Source: Akkermansia muciniphila (GTDB lineage Bacteria; Verrucomicrobiota; Verrucomicrobiia; Verrucomicrobiales; Akkermansiaceae). Taken from it: 64,000 bases of DNA. The position numbers and the translations under genes were made by a program. How positions within the stretch are numbered: the stretch's first letter is position 1; the number at the start of each line of letters is the position of its first letter. The stretch covers positions 1-64,000 of the forward strand of contig CAMCIC010000015.1 of the NCBI GenBank assembly GCA_945874895.1. Direction: 5' to 3'. The notes below the pieces were generated by a model, which was given only the letters and a program-made list of their open reading frames with translations, made no database searches and had not been told where the DNA came from. Below are positions 35,801 through 44,118 of the stretch, one piece after another.

Positions 35801-37818
35801 TGATGGCTGAAATGAAATCCATGTTGTGGGCTCGCGTTGTCGCTTTCGGTATCATCGCCTCCATGCTCTTGTCTCTTTTCGTGTTCATGGTCATCGACAT
35901 GAACCCGAAAGGAAGTGTCGTAAAAATCAAGGGATACAAGCCATGGGAGCAGGAGACCCTCGATTTGATGAACCAGCTGCCTCTGCAGGATGGAGGGCGT
36001 GTGAAACCGTTTTCCACCCACGCACAGTTTACGATGCTGCGTTTGCGCGGTGATCGCAAAATCGAAATCGTTGGCGACTCGGGCGACACCCTATCCATCA
36101 AACCCACTGCGTGGATGATGGACTGTTTGTTTCGTCCCACTCTTGCAGTGGAAATGCCCACGTTTCGTGTGGATAACGGCGCGGCGATCGAGGCGATCGG
36201 TCTGAAGGCTCTCGGACGCCGCGATCGCTACAGCTACAAACAACTGGAAGAAGGTATCTCGAAATTGTTTGAACTAGCTCAGTCCTATGAAGGCATTGAG
36301 GAGAAACGTCGTGATGCCGTGCAAAAACAGGTCATTGATCTGGCCTACAATGTCCGTAGTTATCAATTCCTGATCGGCTACTTTGGCTTTGCTCGCGCAT
36401 CGATCGAAATGAAGGGGGCGAAGCCAGACGGTTCATCGGGTTTCGCGGATTTCAGCACGGTGATGGGAACAGCGCCGATGATTTCGAATTTGCTGAGGCA
36501 GAACCAAGCAACGGGCGAACCGATCCCTGCGAATCTACAGACTCTGCTCCAGCAGGTGCTAGATGGGGCGAACTATGCGAAATACGGTCTGGTATTGCTT
36601 CCTCCTAGCGATCCATCGAACAAAAATTGGCGCAGCGCGGGTGACCGCATCATGGATGTGATGACATCCAAAGCGGGCGATACCACAGAAGCTGTCCAGG
36701 AAATCAAGCTCATGGAAACGGCAGTCCGCTCGATTCAGGTATCTGAGGCCGAATTCCGCAATCAACTGCAGCCACTGGTAAAAAACATTTCTGATCGTGC
36801 CACACTGCGAGGGGAATACCGATCGATCGATGCGGAAAACCGCTACAATCGCAAAAATCTCATGCTCTACGCCATGATCTGGTTTTTGTTAGGACTTCTG
36901 GTGGCAGGGGGCTTTTGGTTTTTGCGCATATTCGAGGTTCCTCGATGGTTGCAAACATCGGCGAAGATTGCGTCGCTGGTCTGCACGGGTCTTGGTTTGC
37001 TCTACATGATCATCGTCATTTCGATGCGCTGCTACATCATGTGGCGTCCGCCCGTGGGAAACTTGTATGACACGATCATTTTCATTTGCACGGTCGCTGT
37101 GATCGTTCTGTTGCTGATCGAATGGTTCACAAAGGAAGCGATTGCCGCGACCCTTGCCGCGTTGATGGGATTGGCCTTGGTGCTTCTGGCTCGCCGGTTC
37201 GAAGTGGGCGATGCGAAGGATCACATGGATCCTCTGGTCGCGGTGTTGAATTCGAACTACTGGTTGACCACCCACGTGATTACGGTCACGATGGGTTACG
37301 CGGCAGGATTGATGACGGCGTTTTTGTCGATGACGTATGTTCTTCTTACGGGGCTCGGGCTCGGCAAAAACCTGCGCGCGCTACTGAAAATGGTGACCAC
37401 GGCGGCGTATGGCGGGCTTTGCCTTACCCTCTTTCTCTCCTTGGTCGGGACGGTTTTGGGGGGCATCTGGGCCAATGATTCATGGGGACGATTCTGGGGT
37501 TGGGATCCGAAGGAAAACGGCGCACTCATGATCGTGCTATGGTCGCTTATTATGCTCCACGCGCGCTTTGGCGGCCTGATCCGCGAATGGGGTTTTCACC
37601 TGATGTCGATCTTCATGGCTTGCATCGTATCGTTTTCCTGGTGGCACGTGAATTTCCTGGGCGAAGGTCTGCACAACTACGGTTTTACCTCGGGCAAGAA
37701 CTTCATTTGGTTTTTCTATCTGGCAGTCATGCTGACGATCCTTTTTGGCATAGTGCTTTGGGTCGTGGACCAAGTCAGAAGTTCTTCGTCCCGTGAGCAA
37801 AACGTGATATCATCATGA
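35800..37818 (+). CDS. ccsA: Cytochrome c biogenesis protein CcsA with an extra N-terminal periplasmic domain
   Basis: 672 residues from the ATG at 35800, which shares its A with the resB TGA. A first helix (about 11-35) leads to a 280-residue periplasmic region (about 40-345) not found in minimal CcsA, then eight or so helices. The haem-binding WWD-type motif is W566-G-W-D-P570 (GRFWGWDPKENGALM), and H-rich loops include WWHVNFLGEGLHNYG. Similar long N-terminal forms occur in Bacteroidota and Planctomycetota. Overlaps the next gene by 4 nt. Confidence 0.88.
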   Translation: MMAEMKSMLWARVVAFGIIASMLLSLFVFMVIDMNPKGSVVKIKGYKPWEQETLDLMNQLPLQDGGRVKPFSTHAQFTMLRLRGDRKIEIVGDSGDTLSIKPTAWMMDCLFRPTLAVEMPTFRVDNGAAIEAIGLKALGRRDRYSYKQLEEGISKLFELAQSYEGIEEKRRDAVQKQVIDLAYNVRSYQFLIGYFGFARASIEMKGAKPDGSSGFADFSTVMGTAPMISNLLRQNQATGEPIPANLQTLLQQVLDGANYAKYGLVLLPPSDPSNKNWRSAGDRIMDVMTSKAGDTTEAVQEIKLMETAVRSIQVSEAEFRNQLQPLVKNISDRATLRGEYRSIDAENRYNRKNLMLYAMIWFLLGLLVAGGFWFLRIFEVPRWLQTSAKIASLVCTGLGLLYMIIVISMRCYIMWRPPVGNLYDTIIFICTVAVIVLLLIEWFTKEAIAATLAALMGLALVLLARRFEVGDAKDHMDPLVAVLNSNYWLTTHVITVTMGYAAGLMTAFLSMTYVLLTGLGLGKNLRALLKMVTTAAYGGLCLTLFLSLVGTVLGGIWANDSWGRFWGWDPKENGALMIVLWSLIMLHARFGGLIREWGFHLMSIFMACIVSFSWWHVNFLGEGLHNYGFTSGKNFIWFFYLAVMLTILFGIVLWVVDQVRSSSSREQNVISS

Positions 37819-38756
37819 CGGTCGAGCGCAAACGGGGCGGTCTAGGCATCAAGTGGCTCATCGTCGGCATACCGATGTGGTTGGCTCTATCGGGTGGTGT
37901 GGGCCTGTGGTTGCATTTCCGCCAACAGGAAAGAGAAAAGCAGGATCATAAACACGCCTACCGCAAAGACATCGACGCGAAAAGCCTAGGGGATGATTTC
38001 AGCAAAATCATGGATGTGATCGGACCTCGCCACGACGACTTGGATGCATCGCGTCTTTCGCTATGGCGCATGGCATCGATGATCGAGGGGGCGATGGGCT
38101 TGAACAACATCGGCTACGAGGTCACACGAGCGGCAGGTGGAGAGGGCGATCGCATGTCCGCCCCCGTTCTGATGGCGGATGTGCTGCGTCGCAAAACCTC
38201 ACAGGAGATCTGGTTGATCGTTCCCTATGACTCGCCCTCTGCTTTGCCACGCGGTCAGGCCACCGCATCTTCAGTGGCGGTTTCTCTGGCAGCGGCGCAG
38301 AGCCTGGTGGGCAGAAAGCTCGAGCACAACATACGCTTTCTCTTTGTCCCGGCGGCTCATGCTGGCGAGGGGCCACGACGGGAAGCGGCAGCGCAAGTAA
38401 AACGCCTGATCGCAGTGCAAGGATCACCTCGTTTGGCACTCGTGATAGGCAGCATGTTGCATGAAGGAAAGTTGTCTTTGATTTCTCGTCAAGACGGGAC
38501 TTCAGTGGTGCATCAGTTGCGCGATCTTTTGTCAGACGCAGATGACGCAGCAATCTGCTCGCGAGAGAATAATGAATTTTCCCAGCTTCTTGCGGCCATG
38601 GAAATTCCCAGTGCGCATTTGTGCAAAAGGCCAGAATCGGCAATGACGGCCTTGCAGGAAGATGCCATGCCTGCGGCGAAAAATGTCATGGCGAGATCAG
38701 CAGAAGAACTGGTCTCCGTGCTTTTGCGATTGGGGGGAGAGTTGCAAAAAAACTAA
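37815..38756 (+). CDS. Degenerate M28-peptidase-like membrane-anchored protein
   Basis: 313 residues. One N-terminal helix (about 13-29, WLIVGIPMWLALSGGVGLW), then a soluble domain that threads like M28 aminopeptidases: IGPRHDDLDASRLSLWRMASMI, EIWLIVPYDSPS where M28 has HYD, and TASSVAVSLAAAQSL where M28 has DNASG, then LEHNIRFLFVPAAHAGEGP. The His and Asp metal ligands are replaced, so zinc peptidase activity is unlikely. ATGA overlap with ccsA suggests a role with cytochrome c assembly, otherwise unknown. Confidence 0.6.
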   Translation: MTVERKRGGLGIKWLIVGIPMWLALSGGVGLWLHFRQQEREKQDHKHAYRKDIDAKSLGDDFSKIMDVIGPRHDDLDASRLSLWRMASMIEGAMGLNNIGYEVTRAAGGEGDRMSAPVLMADVLRRKTSQEIWLIVPYDSPSALPRGQATASSVAVSLAAAQSLVGRKLEHNIRFLFVPAAHAGEGPRREAAAQVKRLIAVQGSPRLALVIGSMLHEGKLSLISRQDGTSVVHQLRDLLSDADDAAICSRENNEFSQLLAAMEIPSAHLCKRPESAMTALQEDAMPAAKNVMARSAEELVSVLLRLGGELQKN

Positions 38757-38849
38757 AAAATTCACTTGCCATACCATTGGTTCCTCCACTATCAATCCCC
38801 GCGCTCAGCGGAGCGCATCATCTGTTTTCACAGATGTTGATACGGAAAT

Positions 38850-38925
38850 GGGGTTTTAGCTCAGTTGGTAGAGCACTTGCATGGCATGCAAGGGGTCAGC
38901 GGTTCGAATCCGCTAAGCTCCACCA
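38850..38925 (+). tRNA. tRNA-Ala, anticodon GGC
   Basis: 76 nt with all four stems pairing: acceptor GGGGTTT/AAGCTCC, D stem GCTC/GAGC, anticodon stem CTTGC/GCAAG with loop ATGGCAT (anticodon GGC), T stem AGCGG/CCGCT with loop TTCGAAT. Discriminator A and CCA (38923-38925) are encoded. It reads alanine GCC and GCU codons. Confidence 0.95.
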
Positions 38926-39396
38926 TTTCCGAATCCCTTTGTTTTGCAAGGGATGGATAGCTGGTTGCCTTTGAGCATACCTTTCATGGGCGAGTTCTTG
39001 ATGGAATCGATCAGCCCACCATTGTGTCTGTCTGCGGTCCCAAAGGGACCATTCCTCCAAGCCCACGGAGAAACCGTGGGGAGAGCGTCATCCTCAAAAA
39101 TTTTCGCGTCCCAACGGGACGTTTCATCAGGGGCCATACGATGACCTTGCCACACGACGCGAGTGTTTCGATGAGGCGTCCCGTTGGGACGCAGTGGGTC
39201 TTTTTGGTTGATCTTTCCCACGGATGCTCCGTGGGCTGAAATCAATCGTCCTGTTAGGACGCTATCACATATATTCCGAGCAATGATCTAAAAGCCCATT
39301 TTTCTCATGCTAGGGCAAACTGCCAAGCACCATGTCCCTGTCCGATTCATGAATTCCGGACTTGCCGCTGGCTTCTTGCTATGACAGGAGGTGCTT
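38926..39396. other. Non-coding gap between tRNA-Ala and argA
   Basis: 471 bases with no supported gene. A 7-bp hairpin (38933-38954) close to the tRNA may end its transcript, though no T-run follows. The palindrome array at 39036-39261 fills the middle. Short open frames here are by-products of the palindromes. The last ~130 bases carry the argA leader and its ribosome binding site. Confidence 0.7.
39036..39261. repeat. Mirror-symmetric array of six palindromes (REP/BIME-like element)
   Basis: Six hairpins: A1 GGTCCC-AAA-GGGACC (39036-39050), B1 CCCACGG-AGAAA-CCGTGGG (39062-39080), A2 CGTCCC-AAC-GGGACG (39107-39121), then in opposite orientation A3 CGTCCC-GTT-GGGACG (39177-39191), B2 CCCACGG-ATGCT-CCGTGGG (39217-39235), A4 CGTCCT-GTT-AGGACG (39247-39261). 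Gaps are 11, 26, 55, 25 and 11 nt, so the array is two copies of an A-B-A unit in inverted orientation. A3 is the exact reverse complement of A2, and both are followed outward by TCATC. A-type stems differ by paired changes. Confidence 0.85.
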
Positions 39397-40470
39397 GTGC
39401 AAAACGACGTCCGAGCTGTGTTGCAATACGTTCCGCAATTCCGCGGGCGTCTTTTCTTGGTGATGATCGAGGCTGGTCGCTTGCCCGAGGCAGCGGTGGC
39501 GGAATGCCTGCTCGATATGGCGGCGCTCGAGGACGTGGGCGTGAAGATGGTCATTCTAGTTCTGGGGGGCGATGTCAAGGATCTGTATGACTGGAGCCTC
39601 GAGTGCGAAATCAAGGTCGCGCGCGCGAGAGAGTCCATTTCCAGTCCGCGTTTGCTCCAAGAAACTCGTGACATTCTTGGGCGCGGTCAGGTGCCAGTCA
39701 TCGATGCTACAGGTTTTGCGGCTTTGGATGACGCGGTGGTAGATCTCGTGATCGATCTCGGTGCCAGCAAGCTGATTGCCTTGCTGGAACACGGCATTCT
39801 TGTCGATGGCGCTCCCGTACACGCGGTTCGCGCGGCCGATGTTCCTTCCTTGACGAACGGTCGTTCGGTGGAGGGCCTCGATTTATTGGATCAGGCGGCT
39901 AAGGCCTGCTCGCGCGGCGTGCCACGGGTGCATGTGCTCGATGGTCGACAACAAGGCGTGCTCGTAGACGAGTTGTTTTCTAACGAAGGGGTTGGCACCA
40001 TGGTTCACGCGGATAGCTATCGCATCGTGCGTGAGTTGGCAGCCGAAGACATTCCTGAATTGCTCGGTATGATCGGTCGTTCGGTGCGGAGGAGCTTTCT
40101 GGTTCCTCGCAATTATGAGGAAATCGAGAGTCGCATCGAAGATTACCGCGTGATGCTTATCGACGACAACGTGGTCGGTTGTGTGGCCTTGCATCGCTAT
40201 CCTGAGGAAAATTGTGCGGAAGTGGCGTGTCTCTATGTCAAGCAGGCCCACGAGGGCAGGGGCTATGGCGCGGATCTGGTGCGACATGCGGAGCAAATGG
40301 CTGTAGCCCGCAACATTCCTCGCGTGTTCGCACTTACCAATCGTGCCGTGGTATTTTTCCGCGATCGGATGGGATACTCGGAGGTCGAGCCCGATCAGTT
40401 GCCCGCAACGCGAAAGTTGTTGTTAGAGCAGAGCGGTCGGCATTCCAAGATTTTTGACAAGTGGCTGTGA
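39397..40470 (+). CDS. argA: N-acetylglutamate synthase-like protein (amino acid kinase plus GNAT domains)
   Basis: About 357 residues. GTG 39397 is chosen because AGGAGG at 39386-39391 stands 5 nt upstream; the frame also has GTG 39391. Residues 1-205 resemble the acetylglutamate-kinase-type domain (FRGRLFLVMIEAG, LVIDLGASKLIALLEHGIL, RVHVLDGRQQGVLVDELF, GVGTMV); residues 215-357 are a GNAT acetyltransferase (ELLGMIGRSVRRSFLVPRN, VACLYVKQAHEGRGYGADLV, FALTNRAVVFFRDRMGY). This architecture makes N-acetylglutamate, the first step of arginine synthesis. The kinase half is shortened and diverged, as expected for a regulatory, non-catalytic domain. No other arg gene is adjacent. Confidence 0.8.
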   Translation: MQNDVRAVLQYVPQFRGRLFLVMIEAGRLPEAAVAECLLDMAALEDVGVKMVILVLGGDVKDLYDWSLECEIKVARARESISSPRLLQETRDILGRGQVPVIDATGFAALDDAVVDLVIDLGASKLIALLEHGILVDGAPVHAVRAADVPSLTNGRSVEGLDLLDQAAKACSRGVPRVHVLDGRQQGVLVDELFSNEGVGTMVHADSYRIVRELAAEDIPELLGMIGRSVRRSFLVPRNYEEIESRIEDYRVMLIDDNVVGCVALHRYPEENCAEVACLYVKQAHEGRGYGADLVRHAEQMAVARNIPRVFALTNRAVVFFRDRMGYSEVEPDQLPATRKLLLEQSGRHSKIFDKWL

Positions 40471-40557
40471 GTCAATCGATGCATGGTGAAAGTGACTTCG
40501 GATTCGCTCCTTATCTGCTTGCATCGCTGATCCATCCTGACAATCCTTCGAACACAA

Positions 40558-42177
40558 ATGATGATGTTGCTGCGCAATATAGGATGGATCGTTGTGGCAA
40601 TCTTGCTAGGTTCTTGTCAGCGCGAGACGCAAGTGCAGAGAGGAAATCGCGAAAAAATTCTCATCGTAGGGAATGCTGCTGATCCCAAATCCTTGGATCT
40701 TCACTTGGTGACAGGTGTGGTCGAGAGCAAAGTGATCTGTAGTTTGTTCGAAGGTCTCGTGGGTGATCATCCCAGCAGCGACACCGAGATGAGCCCCGGT
40801 GCGGCGACCCACTGGGAGCACAACGAGGACTTTACCGAGTGGGTGTTTCACTTGCGACCCTCGGCCAAGTGGTCAGATGGAGTGGCGGTGACCGCTCACG
40901 ATTTTGCCTTTTCCTACCAACGCATGCTTCACCCTGATATGGCGGCTCCTTATGTGGAAATGCTCTATTTTATCAAAAATGCGGAGGCTTTCAACCGAGG
41001 CGAGTTGCAGGATTTCACGCAAGTGGGAGTCAAGGTGATCGATGACCACACACTGCGCATCCAACTGCGCGAACCAGTTCCCTACCTACCTGGAGTAACG
41101 CGGCATTACACCTGGTTCCCTGTTCCTAAGCACGTGGTTCTCCAACACGGAAAAATGGCACAGCGCTTCACGCCCTGGTGCGAGGTGGGCAATCTCGTGG
41201 GCAATGGGGCGTTCATGCTGGAGTCATGGCGATTGAATGATCACATTTTGGTCCGAAAAAACCCTCATTTTTGGGATGCGGCGAATGTGAAGTTGAACGG
41301 CGTGAAGTTCCTGCCCATCGAAAACTTTTATACTGAGACACGAGCATTTCTCGCCGGACAACTTCACACCACCTATCAGATACCGCCCGATATGGTGCCC
41401 AAGTTGGAAAAGGAATACCCGCAGTTTCTGCGCAAGGAACCGTATGTTGGATCACGTTTCATGCGTCTCAATGTGACCCGACCAGGGCTGGATCAAGTGA
41501 AGGTTCGGGAGGCCATGGCATTGGCACTGGACCGCGAGTCCCTATGCCGCACGGTGCTCTTGGGTTTCGAGCCCTCGACTTCCTATTCGCCCCAGTTGGG
41601 TGACTACAAACCGGAGCCTGTCTTGAAATTCGATCCGCAGCGCGCCCGACAGCTCATGGCGGAGGCGGGTTATCCCGATGGCAATGGGTTTCCTCGGTAT
41701 TCCATTCTGGTAAGTTCTGGTGGAACACGCTCCACCAGCGAGGCGATTCAAGCGATGTGGAAAAAACATCTCAACATTCTTGTGGAAATCCGCGCCATGG
41801 ATCAGGCGTCCTACATTGAGGCCCAACAGAAACTGGATTTCGATATCGCCTTGGCGGGGTGGATCGGAGATTATCTGGACCCCACAACATTCCTACTGAT
41901 GTGGACCAAGGGCAACGGCAACAATAACACGGGATGGTCGAGTCAGGAATTCGAGTCCATGCTCCAACAGGCAGCCATGAATCCCGATCCCGCCTCTCGC
42001 TTGCGCACATTTGAAAAAGCTGAGAAACTTCTGATGCAGGAATTGCCCATCCTTCCTTTCGCATGGCAGGCTCGCAACTACCTCCACCACACGTCCGTGA
42101 AGGGATGGCATCCGCTGTTGCTCGACAATCATCCTTTTTCCGCTGTGAGCTTGGACGAAACTCCTGAAACACCATGA
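40558..42177 (+). CDS. oppA: Oligopeptide ABC transporter substrate-binding lipoprotein
   Basis: 539 residues. Lipoprotein signal with LLGSC, lipidation at about C20. SBP_bac_5 fold: NAADPKSLDLHLVTGVVES, GAATHWEHNEDFTEWVFHLRPSAKWSDGVAVTAHDFAFSYQRML, and a C-terminal lobe with GYPDGNGFPRYSILVSS. It binds oligopeptides in the periplasm or at the cell surface in characterised relatives. It overlaps the permease gene by ATGA. No OppD/OppF ATPases follow, so the energising subunits must be encoded elsewhere. Confidence 0.88.
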   Translation: MMMLLRNIGWIVVAILLGSCQRETQVQRGNREKILIVGNAADPKSLDLHLVTGVVESKVICSLFEGLVGDHPSSDTEMSPGAATHWEHNEDFTEWVFHLRPSAKWSDGVAVTAHDFAFSYQRMLHPDMAAPYVEMLYFIKNAEAFNRGELQDFTQVGVKVIDDHTLRIQLREPVPYLPGVTRHYTWFPVPKHVVLQHGKMAQRFTPWCEVGNLVGNGAFMLESWRLNDHILVRKNPHFWDAANVKLNGVKFLPIENFYTETRAFLAGQLHTTYQIPPDMVPKLEKEYPQFLRKEPYVGSRFMRLNVTRPGLDQVKVREAMALALDRESLCRTVLLGFEPSTSYSPQLGDYKPEPVLKFDPQRARQLMAEAGYPDGNGFPRYSILVSSGGTRSTSEAIQAMWKKHLNILVEIRAMDQASYIEAQQKLDFDIALAGWIGDYLDPTTFLLMWTKGNGNNNTGWSSQEFESMLQQAAMNPDPASRLRTFEKAEKLLMQELPILPFAWQARNYLHHTSVKGWHPLLLDNHPFSAVSLDETPETP

Positions 42178-43100
42178 TACGAAAACTTCTCAACCGCATC
42201 GTTCAGGGGATCATCGTTTTGTTTGTCCTATTCACCATGACTTTTTTTCTCTGCCGTGCCCTGCCCGGTGGACCCTATCAGAGCGAAAAGGCTATTCCTG
42301 AACATGTGAAACAGAAAATGATGGAGCAGGACGGCTACAATAAGCCGCTTCATCAACAATATCTTCTTCGTTTGAAGGGACTAGTCCAGGGAGACGCAGG
42401 TCTATCGATTCGACTTTCGGGTCGACCGGTGAACGATGTGATTGCGCAGGCTTTTCCCGTTTCTTTCCAGTTGGGTGTGGTTTCCATGATTCTCGCCCTG
42501 CTTGTGGGTCTACCTGCGGGTGTGATTTCCGCATGGAAAAAAAATACTTCCGTCGATTTCATAGTCATGGCAGTGGCGATGATAGGACTTTGTCTTCCAT
42601 CTTTCGTCATCGGCCCCATCCTCGCCGAATCGCTGGGTCGCCAGTGGCAAATTTTCCCAGTGATGGGATGGGATCCTGTTCTTCCATCGACATGGGTGCT
42701 TCCCATGTTGACCTTGGGCATGGTCTATGCGGCCTATCTCGCACGACTGACCCGCGCGGGCATGCTCGATACGCTATCGCAAGATTTCGTGCGCACCGCC
42801 CGCGCCAAGGGAGTGCCCATGCACCGCATTCTGATCCTACATTGTTTGCGCGGCGGTCTCATTCCTTCCGCCGCATACATCGGTCCCGCGTTTGCTGGAA
42901 TCATATCGGGATCGCTGGTGATTGAATCAGTCTTTCAGGTTCCCGGGCTGGGACGGCATTTCGTGAAAGCTATCGAAACCAACGATGTCAATGTCATCAT
43001 CGGCATCGCTCTGCTCTATGGGGGGCTCGTGGTCTTAGGGAACATCGCCTCCGATTTCCTTATCCTCTGGCTGAATCCCCGCGCGCGTTCACAATCCTGA
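42174..43100 (+). CDS. oppB: Oligopeptide ABC transporter permease OppB
   Basis: 308 residues. Six membrane helices; starts MIRKLLNRIVQGIIVLFVLFTMTFFLCRALPGGP, the standard OppB/DppB form, and contains the EAA loop with ARLTRAGMLDTLSQDFVRTARAKGVP and LHCLRGGLIPSAAYIGPAFAG. Forms the pore with OppC. 9-nt gap to oppC. Confidence 0.92.
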   Translation: MIRKLLNRIVQGIIVLFVLFTMTFFLCRALPGGPYQSEKAIPEHVKQKMMEQDGYNKPLHQQYLLRLKGLVQGDAGLSIRLSGRPVNDVIAQAFPVSFQLGVVSMILALLVGLPAGVISAWKKNTSVDFIVMAVAMIGLCLPSFVIGPILAESLGRQWQIFPVMGWDPVLPSTWVLPMLTLGMVYAAYLARLTRAGMLDTLSQDFVRTARAKGVPMHRILILHCLRGGLIPSAAYIGPAFAGIISGSLVIESVFQVPGLGRHFVKAIETNDVNVIIGIALLYGGLVVLGNIASDFLILWLNPRARSQS

Positions 43101-43109
43101 TTCATCGTC

Positions 43110-44081
43110 ATGTCACTTGTCATTCAGAAAGGAACTTCTCTGCGAGCCGATGCGATGCAGCGTCTCAAAAAAAACCGTGCCGCGGTAGTGGGGCTCTACT
43201 GTCTCGCCATCATCGTGCTGGCGTGCGTGATCCTACCATTCACTCCGTGGTTGGCAGATCCCAACGCGCAAGACCTGATCGATAAAAACCTCACGCCTTC
43301 CGCGCGCCACTGGTTCGGCACGGATCATCTGGGGCGTGATATCTTTTCGCGGGTTTTTTTCGGTGGTCGCATTTCCATCGCGGTGGCTGTGTTGACCACC
43401 TTTGTGGCCGTGACGATCGGTGTCACCTATGGTGCGATCTCCGGATACGCAGGGCAGAAAGTAGATGCCGGTATGATGCGACTCGTCGATGTCCTCTATG
43501 GACTGCCCTTCTTGGTAGTGGTGATTTTGCTAGGCAAAGTTCTGGAGGAGATGACCATGAAATGGTCGAACAAGATCGTCGATCTTCTCACAACGGATGG
43601 AGCCACCGCGGATCAAATCAACGAGATCCGCACAGCTGTGGAGCCATTGGTGACGATGGTGCCCTTGTTTCTTGCGATCGGAGCGCTGTCATGGCTGACC
43701 ATTTCTCGCATCGTGCGCGCTCAGGTGCAGAGCGTGAAAAAGTTGGAGTTTGTCGAGGCGGCGCGCTCACTGGGATTATCGCACTGGACGATTTTGTTCC
43801 GTCACATTTTGCCGAACTGCATCGGTCCCATCATTGTTTACACCACACTCACGATCCCAGGCGTGATGCTCTTTGAGGCCGTTCTGTCCTTTTTGGGACT
43901 CGGTCTCAAGCCCCCTAACAGTTCGTGGGGGGTGTTGATCAAGGAAGGATCGGACATGATGCTCACAAACTCCTGGTTGTTGTTTTTCCCGAGTCTCTTT
44001 TTTTCTCTCACCCTGTTGTCCTTGAATTTCCTTGGGGATGGTTTGCGTGATGCCTTGGATCCCAAGTCATCCAAGGATTGA
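43110..44081 (+). CDS. oppC: Oligopeptide ABC transporter permease OppC with an extra loop
   Basis: 323 residues. OppC/DppC form: LAADPNAQDL-like opening (WLADPNAQDLIDKNLTPSARHWFGTDHLGRDIFSR), helices and EAA loop with RSLGLSHWTILFRHILPNCIGP and LSFLGLGLKPPNSSWG. An insert of about 45 residues (about 150-195, EEMTMKWSNKIVDLLTTDGA...) separates two helices; shorter in most OppC. Last gene of the OppABC unit; the GH13 gene begins 37 nt later. Confidence 0.9.
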   Translation: MSLVIQKGTSLRADAMQRLKKNRAAVVGLYCLAIIVLACVILPFTPWLADPNAQDLIDKNLTPSARHWFGTDHLGRDIFSRVFFGGRISIAVAVLTTFVAVTIGVTYGAISGYAGQKVDAGMMRLVDVLYGLPFLVVVILLGKVLEEMTMKWSNKIVDLLTTDGATADQINEIRTAVEPLVTMVPLFLAIGALSWLTISRIVRAQVQSVKKLEFVEAARSLGLSHWTILFRHILPNCIGPIIVYTTLTIPGVMLFEAVLSFLGLGLKPPNSSWGVLIKEGSDMMLTNSWLLFFPSLFFSLTLLSLNFLGDGLRDALDPKSSKD

Positions 44082-44118
44082 CCCCGGTGCATCATCGATT
44101 TTGTTCAAAGAGAAAAGC

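Noticed and set aside
38944-39239. Short open frames through the palindrome array, both strands
   Set aside because: They arise from the hairpin repeats and have no start signal or family likeness.
39036-39261. CRISPR array
   Set aside because: The units are inverted palindromes with unequal gaps, not direct repeats with uniform spacers, and no cas genes are near.
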